A DNA stretch of 13,470 nucleotides from positions 1-13,470 of the forward strand of contig JAGDBT010000071.1 of assembly GCA_017958895.1 (NCBI GenBank), read 5' to 3'. Of the stretch, positions 6,138 through 13,367 are shown one piece after another. The translations under genes were made by a program, and so were the position numbers. How positions within the stretch are numbered: the stretch's first letter is position 1; every line of letters begins with the position of its first letter. The notes under the pieces are model-generated. The model worked only from the letters and a program-made list of their open reading frames with translations, was not told where the DNA came from and did not search any database. Source of the stretch: Alphaproteobacteria bacterium. Lineage in GTDB: Bacteria > Pseudomonadota > Alphaproteobacteria > RF32 > CAG-239.

Positions 6138-6385
6138 ATGAAGCAAAAAAACGGTATAATAGATAAACAAACCTTAAACGATATAGGTTATGAACTCTGG
6201 AAATCCAGAAAAGAAAAAAGACTTTATATATATATCAAATAGAAAAGAAAACGGCAATTCCCGCAAAAGTAATTGATGGTATGGAATCCGGACGCTTTAT
6301 ACAATTTAAATGGTTACGAAAATTATTGTCTTTTTATAATAAACAGTTACGAATAAGCTGTGAAAATATTAAAAGCGATTTATAA
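6138..6385 (+). pseudogene. small helix-turn-helix (XRE/RodZ-like) protein, frameshifted in a (TA)5 tract
   Basis: A good ribosome binding site (AAAGGAG, 6124-6130) precedes the ATG at 6138. The first frame gives MKQKNGIIDKQTLNDIGYEL and continues to Arg28, then runs through a TA repeat to a TAG at 6240-6242 (34 residues). In the -1 frame the reading continues as YQIEKKTAIPAKVIDGMESG, then RFIQFKWLRKLLSFY to TAA at 6383-6385. Removing one TA unit from 6225-6234 joins the halves into a continuous protein of about 81 residues. The joined protein has the pattern of an XRE-family DNA-binding domain: LWKSRKEKRL, then KTAIPAKVIDGMESGRF, whose ExGRF segment is typical of RodZ-like HTH domains. The target is unknown. 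The break may be a real mutation, reversible repeat slippage, programmed frameshifting or an assembly error. It follows the structured RNA and could be controlled by it. Confidence 0.65.
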
Positions 6386-6388
6386 AAT

Positions 6389-6421
6389 AAAAAAGCCGCC
6401 TTAAAAAAGACGGCCTTTTTT
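6389..6421. terminator. bidirectional intrinsic terminator between the HTH gene and ppdK
   Basis: An A-rich arm with AAGCCGCC near 6394-6400 and the arm GACGGCCTTTTTT (6409-6421) form an imperfect stem with a T-run on the plus strand. The complement likewise ends in GGCTTTTTT. It serves the convergent HTH gene and ppdK. Confidence 0.7.
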
Positions 6422-6435
6422 GCAGTTGCTTAAAA

Positions 6436-9117
6436 TTAAGCAGCTTTGTTTTCTTTGTGTTCCTTTTGGGTTTTGCCGTATTTAACCGCAGCTTGAGCAG
6501 CAGCCAAACGAGCAACCGGTACACGGAACGGCGAGCAGGATACATAATCCAAACCACATTGTTGGAAAAATTCAATGGATTTAGGATCACCGCCGTGTTC
6601 ACCGCAAACACCTAACAACAAGTCAGGGTTGGTTTGACGACCGTATTCGCAAGCACGTTTAACCAATTTACCCACACCATCAACATCGATAGAGGCAAAA
6701 GGATCGGCAACATAAATGCCTTTAGAACGATAACAATCTAAGATAGCACCGGTATCATCACGGCTCATACCCAAAGTTGTTTGAGTTAAGTCGTTTGTAC
6801 CGAATCCGAAGAATTTCGCGGAAGCGGCAATTTCTTCAGCCATCAAAGCGGCACGCGGTAATTCAATCATCGTACCAACTTCATACTCAATAGACTTGCC
6901 TTTTTCGGCAAAAATCTTTTGAGCAGTGCTGTCTATTATGCTCTTAACAATATCTAATTCTTTTTTGGAACCGATTAAAGGAACTTCAATTTCCGGAGTT
7001 ACTTTAACGCCTTCATCACGGCATTCCATGGCAGCTTCCAAAATAGCACGGGTTTGCATTTCGCAAATTTCCGGATAGGTTACAGCCAAACGGCAACCGC
7101 GGTGACCGAGCATCGGGTTCATTTCATGCAAAGAATTGGAACGATTCTTAACTTCGGCCAAGGTTTTACCCATTTTGTCAGCCAATTCCTGCATTTCCGC
7201 ATCAGTGTGCGGCAAAAATTCATGCAACGGCGGGTCCAACAAACGAATAACTACCGGATAACCGTTCATAGTTCTGTATAATTGTTTGAAGTCTTCCTTC
7301 TGATAAGGCAACAAATTAGCCAAAGCCGCACGGCGACCTTCTTCATTATCAGATAAAATCATGGTACGCATATCGGAAATACGTTTCGGATCAAAGAACA
7401 TGTGTTCCGTACGAGCCAAACCGATACCTTCGGCACCAAATTCAACAGCCTGTTTAGCATCAGCCGGAGTTTCGGCATTAGCACGAACATGCATGGTGCG
7501 GATTTCATCAACCCATCCCATAAAGCGACCGAAATTACCGGAATTTGTATCAGGTTTAACAGTCGGAATGGCACCGTTAATGATTTGACCTTTAGCACCG
7601 TCCAAAGATACCCAATCACCTTCTTTAATTACCACACCGGACTTTGTTGACATAGTCTTAGATGCATAATCAATGGTAATATCCGTAGAACCGGAAACGC
7701 AAGGAGTACCCATACCGCGAGCCACAACGGCAGCGTGAGAGGTCATACCGCCACGAGCGGTAATAACACCTTGAGAAGCATGCATACCGCCGATATCTTC
7801 CGGAGAAGTTTCGTTACGGATTAAGATAACTTTTTCACCCTTAGAAGCCCAAGATTCCGCATCTTCAGCACAGAATACGGCGCGACCGACGGCAGCACCA
7901 GGAGAAGCCGGCAAACCGACAGCAATAACTTTCTTTTCAGCTTTCGGATCCAACATCGGGTGCAACAACTGATCCAATTGATCAGCACCAACGCGCATAA
8001 TGGCTTCTTCTTTGGTAATCAAACCTTCGTCAAACATTTCAACAGCCATTCTTACGGCAGCGGCAGCAGTTCTCTTACCGTTACGGCATTGTAACATCCA
8101 CAATTTGCCGTGTTCAATGGTAAATTCCATATCCTGCATGTCTTTATAGTGAGATTCCAAAGCGTTACGAACATCAACCAATTGCTTATAAAGATGCGGC
8201 CAAACTTCTTCCAAAGAATTGCCTTTACCTTCAGAGGACATCGGTTGCGGTGTACGAATACCGGCCACCACGTCTTCGCCTTGAGCGTTAATTAAATATT
8301 CGCCGTAATATACATTTTCACCGGTAGCCGGGTCACGAGAGAAGCAAACACCGGTAGCCGAATCATCACCGGCATTACCGAATACCATGGTTTGTACGTT
8401 ACAAGCCGTACCCCAATCGCCAGGGATGTTGTTTAATTTACGATAAGTAACGGCACGAGCAACATTCCAAGAACCGAACACGGCACCGATACCGAGCCAT
8501 AATTGTTCCCAAGGATCTTGCGGAACAACTTTACCTAATTTTTTACCGATTTCTTTATATTGAGAAACCAATTCTTTCAAATCTTCGGTTGTCAAATCGG
8601 TGTCCGATTTATAACCCTTAGATTTTTTCATATTTTCCAAAGCGCCTTCATATTCATCCAAGTCAGCGCCCAAAACCACATCGGAGAACATTTGAATAAA
8701 ACGACGATAAGAATCGTAAGCAAATCTTTCGTTTCCGGAAGAAGTAGCCAAACCTTTAACACTTTCATCATTTAAACCCAAATTCAAAACCGTATCCATC
8801 ATGCCCGGCATGGAAATTCTGGCACCCGAACGAACGGAGAATAACAACGGATTGCTGGAATCACCGAACTTCTTACCCATAATTGCTTCAACACCGGCAA
8901 CAGCGGCCTTAACCTGATCTTTTAAATCAGACGGATAAGTGTTGTTGTTGGCATAATAGTATGTGCAAACTTCTGTTGTAACCGTAAATCCCGGAGGAAC
9001 AGGCAAGCCGACTCTGTTCATTTCTGCCAGATTGGCACCTTTACCGCCCAGGAGATTACGCATGTTGGCATCGCCTTCAGCTTTGCCGTTTCCAAATGTA
9101 TATACCCATTTACTCAT
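6436..9117 (-). CDS. ppdK: pyruvate, phosphate dikinase
   Basis: PpdK interconverts ATP, pyruvate and phosphate with AMP, PEP and diphosphate, in glycolysis or gluconeogenesis. At 893 residues it has the normal length. The N-terminal ATP-grasp domain starts with LLGGKGANLAEM (22-33) and includes SVRSGARISMPGMMDT (94-109). The swivelling phosphohistidine domain has GGMTSHAAVVARGMG, with catalytic His461 and Thr459, the position targeted by PDRP-type regulatory kinases in other organisms. The C-terminal PEP/pyruvate TIM barrel has GLARTEHMFF and the signature GVCGEHGGDP, with catalytic Cys838, followed by GLDYVSCSPFRVPVARLAAAQ. AGGAG upstream of 9117 supports the start. All key residues are intact. 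It is monocistronic between two terminators. The regulatory kinase gene (ppsR-type) is not in the window. Confidence 0.98.
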   Translation of the reverse strand: MSKWVYTFGNGKAEGDANMRNLLGGKGANLAEMNRVGLPVPPGFTVTTEVCTYYYANNNTYPSDLKDQVKAAVAGVEAIMGKKFGDSSNPLLFSVRSGARISMPGMMDTVLNLGLNDESVKGLATSSGNERFAYDSYRRFIQMFSDVVLGADLDEYEGALENMKKSKGYKSDTDLTTEDLKELVSQYKEIGKKLGKVVPQDPWEQLWLGIGAVFGSWNVARAVTYRKLNNIPGDWGTACNVQTMVFGNAGDDSATGVCFSRDPATGENVYYGEYLINAQGEDVVAGIRTPQPMSSEGKGNSLEEVWPHLYKQLVDVRNALESHYKDMQDMEFTIEHGKLWMLQCRNGKRTAAAAVRMAVEMFDEGLITKEEAIMRVGADQLDQLLHPMLDPKAEKKVIAVGLPASPGAAVGRAVFCAEDAESWASKGEKVILIRNETSPEDIGGMHASQGVITARGGMTSHAAVVARGMGTPCVSGSTDITIDYASKTMSTKSGVVIKEGDWVSLDGAKGQIINGAIPTVKPDTNSGNFGRFMGWVDEIRTMHVRANAETPADAKQAVEFGAEGIGLARTEHMFFDPKRISDMRTMILSDNEEGRRAALANLLPYQKEDFKQLYRTMNGYPVVIRLLDPPLHEFLPHTDAEMQELADKMGKTLAEVKNRSNSLHEMNPMLGHRGCRLAVTYPEICEMQTRAILEAAMECRDEGVKVTPEIEVPLIGSKKELDIVKSIIDSTAQKIFAEKGKSIEYEVGTMIELPRAALMAEEIAASAKFFGFGTNDLTQTTLGMSRDDTGAILDCYRSKGIYVADPFASIDVDGVGKLVKRACEYGRQTNPDLLLGVCGEHGGDPKSIEFFQQCGLDYVSCSPFRVPVARLAAAQAAVKYGKTQKEHKENKAA

Positions 9118-9263
9118 GGTTATTTAAGCTCCTAGCTATAAGTTAAAACACAGCTGCAGTTCTTTGCAGAGCCGCAACTAAAATTAAAAAGAAATTTCAA
9201 TTTGCCACAAATGTATATCACAAATTATTTTTGTTCAAGAAAAATTTGCCGTTTTAAAATAAA
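9118..9263 (-). promoter_or_regulatory. ppdK upstream region with possible extended -10 promoter and small leader hairpin
   Basis: On the minus strand TTGAAC (9238-9233) is followed 15 nt later by TATACA (9217-9212), preceded by an extended -10 TG (9220-9219). Transcription would start near 9205. The resulting leader of about 85 nt contains a small CTGCA/TGCAG hairpin around 9150-9165. A role for the hairpin is not evident. Confidence 0.35.
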
Positions 9264-9289
9264 AAAAGCAGATTTTTCAATCTGCTTTT
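9264..9289. terminator. intrinsic terminator after carD
   Basis: AAAAGCAGATT (9264-9274) pairs perfectly with AATCTGCTTTT (9279-9289) around a 4-nt loop. On the minus strand the stem is followed by a run of T, so it ends the carD transcript 10 nt beyond its stop codon and insulates ppdK. Confidence 0.85.
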
Positions 9290-9299
9290 GCTTAAAAAA

Positions 9300-9818
9300 T
9301 TAAATTGCTTTTTCTTTTGCAAGAATATCGGTCAATTTTTTATTGGCTTCTTCCAAAGAACAATTACTGAAAACCGAAACTTCGCTGGCCAATCTTTCAA
9401 CCGCCTGCTCATAAATCTGGCGTTCGCTGTAAGATTGTTCGGCAATATTTTCGTTGCGATACAAATCACGAATAACTTCGGCAATGGCGACCGGATTTCC
9501 GGAGTTTATTTTGTTTTCATATTCCTGAGCGCGGCGCGACCACATAATTTTGCGCACCTTCGCTTTACCTTTTAAGGTATTGAAAGCTTCATCCATTATT
9601 TTAGAATCGGAAATCTTACGCAAACCCACATTCTGAATTTTTGCGGTCGGAATTCTCAAAGTCATTTTATCTTTATCAAAATTAACCACCAACATTTCCA
9701 ACTCGGTTCCCGCAATATTTTGCTTGGTAACATCGGAAATTTTACCTACGCCGTGAGTCGGGTAAACCACATATTCGCCGGTATTGAAAGTTAAAATCGG
9801 TAATTTTTTCACACTCAT
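9300..9818 (-). CDS. carD: CarD/CdnL-family RNA polymerase-binding regulator
   Basis: CarD/CdnL proteins bind the RNA polymerase beta subunit and stabilise open promoter complexes, notably at rRNA promoters. At 172 residues it matches the alphaproteobacterial CdnL type. The N-terminal Tudor-like RNAP-interaction domain spans about residues 10-70, with the hallmark GEYVVYPTHGVGKI (14-27) and LRIPTAKIQNVGLRKI (54-69). The C-terminal helical DNA-contact domain has the WSRRAQEYENKINSG segment (about 93-107), whose Trp is the residue that wedges into the upstream edge of the bubble in characterised members, and IAEVIRDLYRNE. AGAGG with 5-nt spacing precedes the ATG at 9818. It is followed by a perfect terminator and lies 90 bp downstream of trmL, facing the same way. 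Confidence 0.95.
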   Translation of the reverse strand: MSVKKLPILTFNTGEYVVYPTHGVGKISDVTKQNIAGTELEMLVVNFDKDKMTLRIPTAKIQNVGLRKISDSKIMDEAFNTLKGKAKVRKIMWSRRAQEYENKINSGNPVAIAEVIRDLYRNENIAEQSYSERQIYEQAVERLASEVSVFSNCSLEEANKKLTDILAKEKAI

Positions 9819-9908
9819 ATTTGCCTCTGTATAATAAAATTTTTTTGTAACACAAAGAAGAATATATCACATTTTTAAAGGCAAATCCAGTAGAAAAATA
9901 AAAAATTT

Positions 9909-10382
9909 TTATTTAATTTTCGGAAAACCGTCGGTTTGGCGCAAAGCCTCCGATACGGCCATAGCCGCGGAAACCGCCATATTTATTGAGCGAGCGGTAG
10001 GATTCATGGGTATTAAAAGACGGGCATCGGCTGTTTGATGAACGTTTTCCGGCACGCCGGCGCTTTCCCGGCCCATCAGTATTATATCGTTTTTTTGAAA
10101 CTTAAAATCGGTAAACGGCATTTCGGCATGGGTGGTTAAAAGAATTATTCGACCATATTCGTCAGGATGATTTTGGCGATATTGCAAAAAATCTTCCCAC
10201 GAGTCGTGCCGCTTGTAGTTTGAGAATTCCAGGTAATCCATACCGGCGCGACGCATGGCTTTTTCATTAAAAATAAAACCGCAAGGTTCAATAATATCCA
10301 AAGCCAAATCCAAACAGGCACCCAGCCGTAGCAGGGTGCCTGTGTTTTGAGGAATATCCGGTTGGTATAAAGCTAACCGCAT
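9909..10382 (-). CDS. trmL: tRNA (cytidine(34)/uridine(34)-2'-O)-methyltransferase TrmL
   Basis: TrmL is a small SPOUT-fold methyltransferase that methylates the 2'-OH of the wobble nucleotide in tRNA-Leu isoacceptors, using S-adenosylmethionine. At 157 residues it has the normal length of this trefoil-knot enzyme. Family motifs are PDIPQNTGTLLRLGAC (8-23, with the conserved Asn-Thr-Gly), RRAGMDYLEF (44-53), MGRESAGVP (103-111) and IPMNPTARSINMAVSAAMAV with the following SEALRQ (124-149), which form the knot and SAM site. It starts 5 bp after secB ends, so the two are co-transcribed and probably translationally coupled. No terminator follows before carD, so some read-through into carD is possible. 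Confidence 0.93.
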   Translation of the reverse strand: MRLALYQPDIPQNTGTLLRLGACLDLALDIIEPCGFIFNEKAMRRAGMDYLEFSNYKRHDSWEDFLQYRQNHPDEYGRIILLTTHAEMPFTDFKFQKNDIILMGRESAGVPENVHQTADARLLIPMNPTARSINMAVSAAMAVSEALRQTDGFPKIK

Positions 10383-10387
10383 CGGAA

Positions 10388-10882
10388 TTATTTTTCAGCA
10401 GCCATTTCGGCTTCTTTAGCTTTTTTTGCCTGATACAAAGCCACAAAATCAATCGGGCTGAGCATCATAGGAGGCAAGCCGGCTTCAGCAAGGCTGTTAG
10501 AGATAATGCTGCGAGCATAAGGGAACAACAAGCGCGGCAATTCAATGTACAATACCGGCTCAACATGTTCGGCAGGAACATTAACAGCAGCAACAGCAGC
10601 ATAAGTCAATTCAATAATAAAGAATTTCTTTTCACCCAAATTGGCATCCAATTTAACTTTCAAATCAACATTGAAATTGCCGTCATCCAATTTTTTATTG
10701 CTGATGCTTATATCAACATGGATATTCGGAGCTTGATTTATTCCGCGGAAAATTTCCGGTGCCAAAGGAATTTCCAAAGACAAATCCTTAATGTACTGAG
10801 TATGTACAATCAAGGCCGGCAGATTTTGCTGCGGATTGGCTGCAGGTTGTTCTTCTGTTTTTGTTTCTTTTTCTTTTTTCAT
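10388..10882 (-). CDS. secB: protein-export chaperone SecB
   Basis: SecB is a tetrameric cytoplasmic chaperone that holds unfolded precursors and delivers them to SecA. From the chosen start it has 164 residues, normal for alphaproteobacteria. Recognisable segments are IHTQY-like IVHTQYIKDLSLE, IPLAPEIF, the beta strand FFIIELTYAA and the C-terminal LLFPYARSIISNSLAEAGLPPMML, which is the SecB signature. A longer reading from 10912 is possible, but the ATG at 10882 has a strong AAAGGAG site 7-8 nt upstream, and the extra ten residues are basic and unlike the family. The N-terminus is Lys/Glu-rich. It is divergent from the Tim44-like gene and heads the secB-trmL transcript. Confidence 0.95.
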   Translation of the reverse strand: MKKEKETKTEEQPAANPQQNLPALIVHTQYIKDLSLEIPLAPEIFRGINQAPNIHVDISISNKKLDDGNFNVDLKVKLDANLGEKKFFIIELTYAAVAAVNVPAEHVEPVLYIELPRLLFPYARSIISNSLAEAGLPPMMLSPIDFVALYQAKKAKEAEMAAEK

Positions 10883-10904
10883 GTTTTTTCTCCTTTTGTT
10901 TTTT

Positions 10905-10938
10905 TTATACACATAATACGAAAAATTGAATACGTCAA
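10905..10938 (-). promoter_or_regulatory. possible secB promoter overlapping a DnaA-box 9-mer
   Basis: On the minus strand TTGACG (10938-10933) is followed after 17 nt by a weak TATGTG (10915-10910). TTATACACA, a perfect DnaA-box sequence, lies at 10905-10913 on the plus strand across this -10 and the expected start near 10903. The -10 match is poor, so confidence is limited. Confidence 0.3.
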
Positions 10939-10948
10939 ATATTTTATG

Positions 10949-10977
10949 TTGATAAAATTTTTAATTGTTATTATATT
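10949..10977 (+). promoter_or_regulatory. sigma70-type promoter of the Tim44-like/mltA/smr operon
   Basis: TTGATA (10949-10954) and TATATT (10972-10977) each match consensus at 5 of 6 positions and are spaced by 17 nt. Transcription would start near 10984, about 19 nt before the ATG at 11003. Confidence 0.6.
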
Positions 10978-11002
10978 CGTCATTGAAAAGAGAGGAAAAA
11001 GC

Positions 11003-11668
11003 ATGATATCATTCGTAGATATAATATTTTTGACACTGCTGGTGGTTTTTATAATTTCGCGGCTTTACGGAATTTTCGGAACGCACGGAAGCGAGAAAAA
11101 CATTAAGGTGGTTGTAAAATCGCTGGATAAAGAATCCGAAGAAAAATTGGTTGAAAATATAACGAAAATAATTAAAGAAACAAGCAAAAACAACAAGATA
11201 GCGGAAATTGACGGGAACAATTTATCCGATACGGAAAAAGATTTAATAAAAATACCGAGTTTCGATAAAGAACGTTTTCTGCAAGGGGCGTGCCGGGTTT
11301 TTGAATTGGTTTTAAGCGCTTTCGGTTCCGGCAATATTGAAACGGTTAAAGGTTTGATGAATAAAAAAGTTGCCGATGCCTTAAATGATGTCATTTCTTT
11401 CAGAAAAGAGAATAAAATAACGGCGGAAATTGAGTTTATCGGCTTTGATAAAACCGAGATAAAAAATGTTAAGTTGTTGAAAAACAGCGTAAAAATTGTT
11501 GTTGAATTTAACAGTGAACAAATAAATATTTTGAAAGATGTTAAAGGCAACGTTTTGGAGGGTGATGAAAATTTTGTGCAAAAAATCACCGATATTTGGA
11601 CTTTTGAAAGATCTCTCAATGCAAAAAATAACAACTGGGTTTTGGTCTCCACAAAGAAAAATTCTTAA
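11003..11668 (+). CDS. Tim44/TimA-like membrane-anchored protein
   Basis: This 221-residue protein has an N-terminal membrane anchor (residues about 4-22, FVDIIFLTLLVVFIISRLYG). A charged linker follows to about residue 85, then a Tim44-like domain with FLQGACRVFELVLSAFGSG (about 91-109), VEFNSEQI and DIWTFERSL near the end. The fold is shared with the mitochondrial import-motor adaptor Tim44, and the bacterial protein is often called TimA. Its bacterial partner is not well established; an adaptor role at the inner membrane is inferred. The ATG at 11003 has AGAGG 7 nt upstream. An open frame extends back to 10565 but runs antisense through secB and is not credible. secB and this gene are classic divergent neighbours in alphaproteobacteria. 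Its 3' end overlaps mltA by about 50 nt. Confidence 0.88.
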   Translation: MISFVDIIFLTLLVVFIISRLYGIFGTHGSEKNIKVVVKSLDKESEEKLVENITKIIKETSKNNKIAEIDGNNLSDTEKDLIKIPSFDKERFLQGACRVFELVLSAFGSGNIETVKGLMNKKVADALNDVISFRKENKITAEIEFIGFDKTEIKNVKLLKNSVKIVVEFNSEQINILKDVKGNVLEGDENFVQKITDIWTFERSLNAKNNNWVLVSTKKNS

Positions 11669-12818
11669 ATTTGTTTGTTGCGGGGCCTTGTGTTTGGCTT
11701 TGTTCGGCTGCTTTAAAGGTTCGGAACAGGTTGGAAAGGGCAAGTTGCAACTGAAAAAAGTCTCTTTTTCTTCTTTGCCGGGATGGTCGAAGGAAAATTT
11801 TGCGGAAATCATACCGGTTTTTTCCAAAAACTGTGCGGGATTAAAAGAATACGGCAAAAAAGAAAATGCAACGACTCAAATAAATATATCGCCGACGGAA
11901 TATGAAAAAATTTGTGAGAGGTTTGCGAAGCAAAAACCGAATAATTCAGCGAAGATGAAGAAATTTATCGAAAAAGAATTTGCGGTTTATCAAATTTCCG
12001 ACGGGGATAATACGCAAGGAAAATTTACTTCTTATTATGAAGCGGAAATTAAGGCTTCTTTTGAGAAAAGCGCCAAATACAAATATCCGGTTTACGGAAA
12101 GCCGAAAGATTTGGTGGAAATAAACCTGCGTGATTTTGGTAAAGATTTGCCGGACAGCCGTTTGGTCGGCAGAGTGGAAAACGGGCGCTTTGTTCCATAT
12201 TATAAGCGGAATGATATTGAAAACAAAGGCATTGATGCTCCGATAATTATGTGGGGCGATGATTTGGTTGACATTCATTTTATGCAAATTCAGGGCTCGG
12301 CGGTGGCTCATATGGATGACGGCTCGGAGATCCGAATCGGTTATGCCGATAATAACGGCCATAAGTTTAAGGGAATCGGCAGTATTCTTACGGAAAAGAA
12401 ACTTATTAAGCCTGGAGAGGCTTCCATGCCGAAAATTCGCGAATGGCTGCGCAAGAATCCGGAAAAAGCCTCAAAAATTATGGCCGAGAATGAACGTTTT
12501 GTATTTCAAAGATTGAGCGATGCCGACGGACCGGTGGGGGCTTTCGGTGTATCTTTAACGGCCGGCCGGAGCTTAGCGGTTGATAACGGCTATATTCCTT
12601 TGGGAGCAATGATGTGGCTTGATACCAAAGATCCGGATAAAAGAAATTTGCAAAAAATTGTGTTTGCGCAAGATATCGGCGGTGCCATAAAAGGCGTGGT
12701 ACGGGGCGATTATTTTTGGGGACACGGCGAAGAAGCCCTAAAAGAAGCCGGGCGGATGAATTCGGCCGGCGGATATTATATTTTTGTGCCGCAAAATACG
12801 GAAATAAAGGCAAAGTAA
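11619..12818 (+). CDS. mltA: membrane-bound lytic murein transglycosylase A
   Basis: MltA cleaves the MurNAc-GlcNAc bond of peptidoglycan, producing anhydro-muropeptides, and is usually an outer-membrane lipoprotein. From 11619 the protein has 399 residues. It begins with a basic n-region, then the hydrophobic FVCCGALCLALFGC, whose Cys31 is a likely though atypical lipobox Cys (LFGC). The MltA barrel domain includes FTSYYEAEI, LVDIHFMQIQGSA and IRIGYADNNGHKFKGIG. The C-terminal 3D domain has AVDNGYIPLGAMMWL and AQDIGGAIKGVVRGDYFWG; the Asp of AQD corresponds to the catalytic acid of E. coli MltA. The start is uncertain. ATGs at 11538 and 11565 are in frame (the latter with GGAGG only 3 nt away), but they give an over-long n-region. 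All candidates overlap the Tim44-like gene. The stop abuts the smr ATG (TAAATG). Confidence 0.9.
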   Translation: MQKITTGFWSPQRKILKFVCCGALCLALFGCFKGSEQVGKGKLQLKKVSFSSLPGWSKENFAEIIPVFSKNCAGLKEYGKKENATTQINISPTEYEKICERFAKQKPNNSAKMKKFIEKEFAVYQISDGDNTQGKFTSYYEAEIKASFEKSAKYKYPVYGKPKDLVEINLRDFGKDLPDSRLVGRVENGRFVPYYKRNDIENKGIDAPIIMWGDDLVDIHFMQIQGSAVAHMDDGSEIRIGYADNNGHKFKGIGSILTEKKLIKPGEASMPKIREWLRKNPEKASKIMAENERFVFQRLSDADGPVGAFGVSLTAGRSLAVDNGYIPLGAMMWLDTKDPDKRNLQKIVFAQDIGGAIKGVVRGDYFWGHGEEALKEAGRMNSAGGYYIFVPQNTEIKAK

Positions 12819-13355
12819 ATGCCGGTTTCAAAAGATGACAGTGATTTTTGGCTTGAAACGGTAAAAGATGTTAAAAAAAGCCGGGATAATACCGTACCGA
12901 CGGTTTTAAAAGCCAAAAAAATTCCGCAAATCAAAGAACATAAAGCTTATGCAACAAAGCAGGATTTTTCTGATTATTCGAAAGCTTTGGAAGATGCCGA
13001 ATTCGGCGGTATAGATAATGCAACACTGAAAAAGTTTAAAAAAGAAGAATTCAAAATCGAAGGGGTTTTGGATTTGCACGGTTCAACGGAAAAAGCCGCT
13101 TTTGAGCAAGTAGAAGATTTTATTGTTCGCAGTTATAATCAAAACAAAAGATGTGTTGTTATTGTTACCGGCAAAGGTTTGCGAGTAAACGAAGAAGATA
13201 TTTTTGCCGAGAGGGGAGTTTTGCATAAACAAGTGCCGCAATGGCTGAATTTGCCGCATTTGAGGGCGCTGATTTTGATTTATAAACACCCTTCGGAGCG
13301 ACTTGGCGGCGAAGGCGCTTTATATATTTTATTGCGTCGAAATAAGGATATTTAA
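12819..13355 (+). CDS. Smr-domain protein
   Basis: This is a 178-residue protein with a C-terminal Smr (small MutS-related) domain. Stand-alone Smr proteins have DNA- or RNA-nicking or ribosome-rescue roles in different bacteria, so the exact activity here is not known. Residues 1-75 are charged, low in conserved motifs and probably flexible. The domain shows VLDLHGST (residues 83-90), VIVTGKGL (113-120), GVLHKQVPQWLN and HPSERLGGEGALYILLRR, the usual catalytic-fold signature. The ATG directly follows the mltA stop (TAAATG), so translation is coupled. Tim44-like, mltA and smr in this order recur across alphaproteobacteria. It converges on the dipeptidase gene with only 12 bp between stops and no visible terminator. 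Confidence 0.92.
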   Translation: MPVSKDDSDFWLETVKDVKKSRDNTVPTVLKAKKIPQIKEHKAYATKQDFSDYSKALEDAEFGGIDNATLKKFKKEEFKIEGVLDLHGSTEKAAFEQVEDFIVRSYNQNKRCVVIVTGKGLRVNEEDIFAERGVLHKQVPQWLNLPHLRALILIYKHPSERLGGEGALYILLRRNKDI

Positions 13356-13367
13356 AAAATAACAATA

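Noticed and set aside
6213..6236. Programmed -1 ribosomal frameshift in the HTH gene
   Set aside because: A run of six A (6214-6219) is present, but the zero-frame codons are GAA AAA AGA, not a canonical X XXY YYZ heptamer, and no clear stimulatory structure follows. Repeat-length change is simpler, though slippage cannot be excluded.
9140..9175. Riboswitch in the ppdK leader
   Set aside because: Only a 5-bp CTGCA/TGCAG hairpin is visible, with no terminator alternative or known aptamer signature.
10565..11002. N-terminal extension of the Tim44-like gene
   Set aside because: This open stretch is antisense to secB, encodes low-complexity residues, and the ATG at 11003 has its own ribosome binding site and promoter.
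11065..11857. Leftward open frames across the Tim44-like and mltA genes
   Set aside because: They are antisense to well-supported genes and show no recognisable domain or ribosome binding site.
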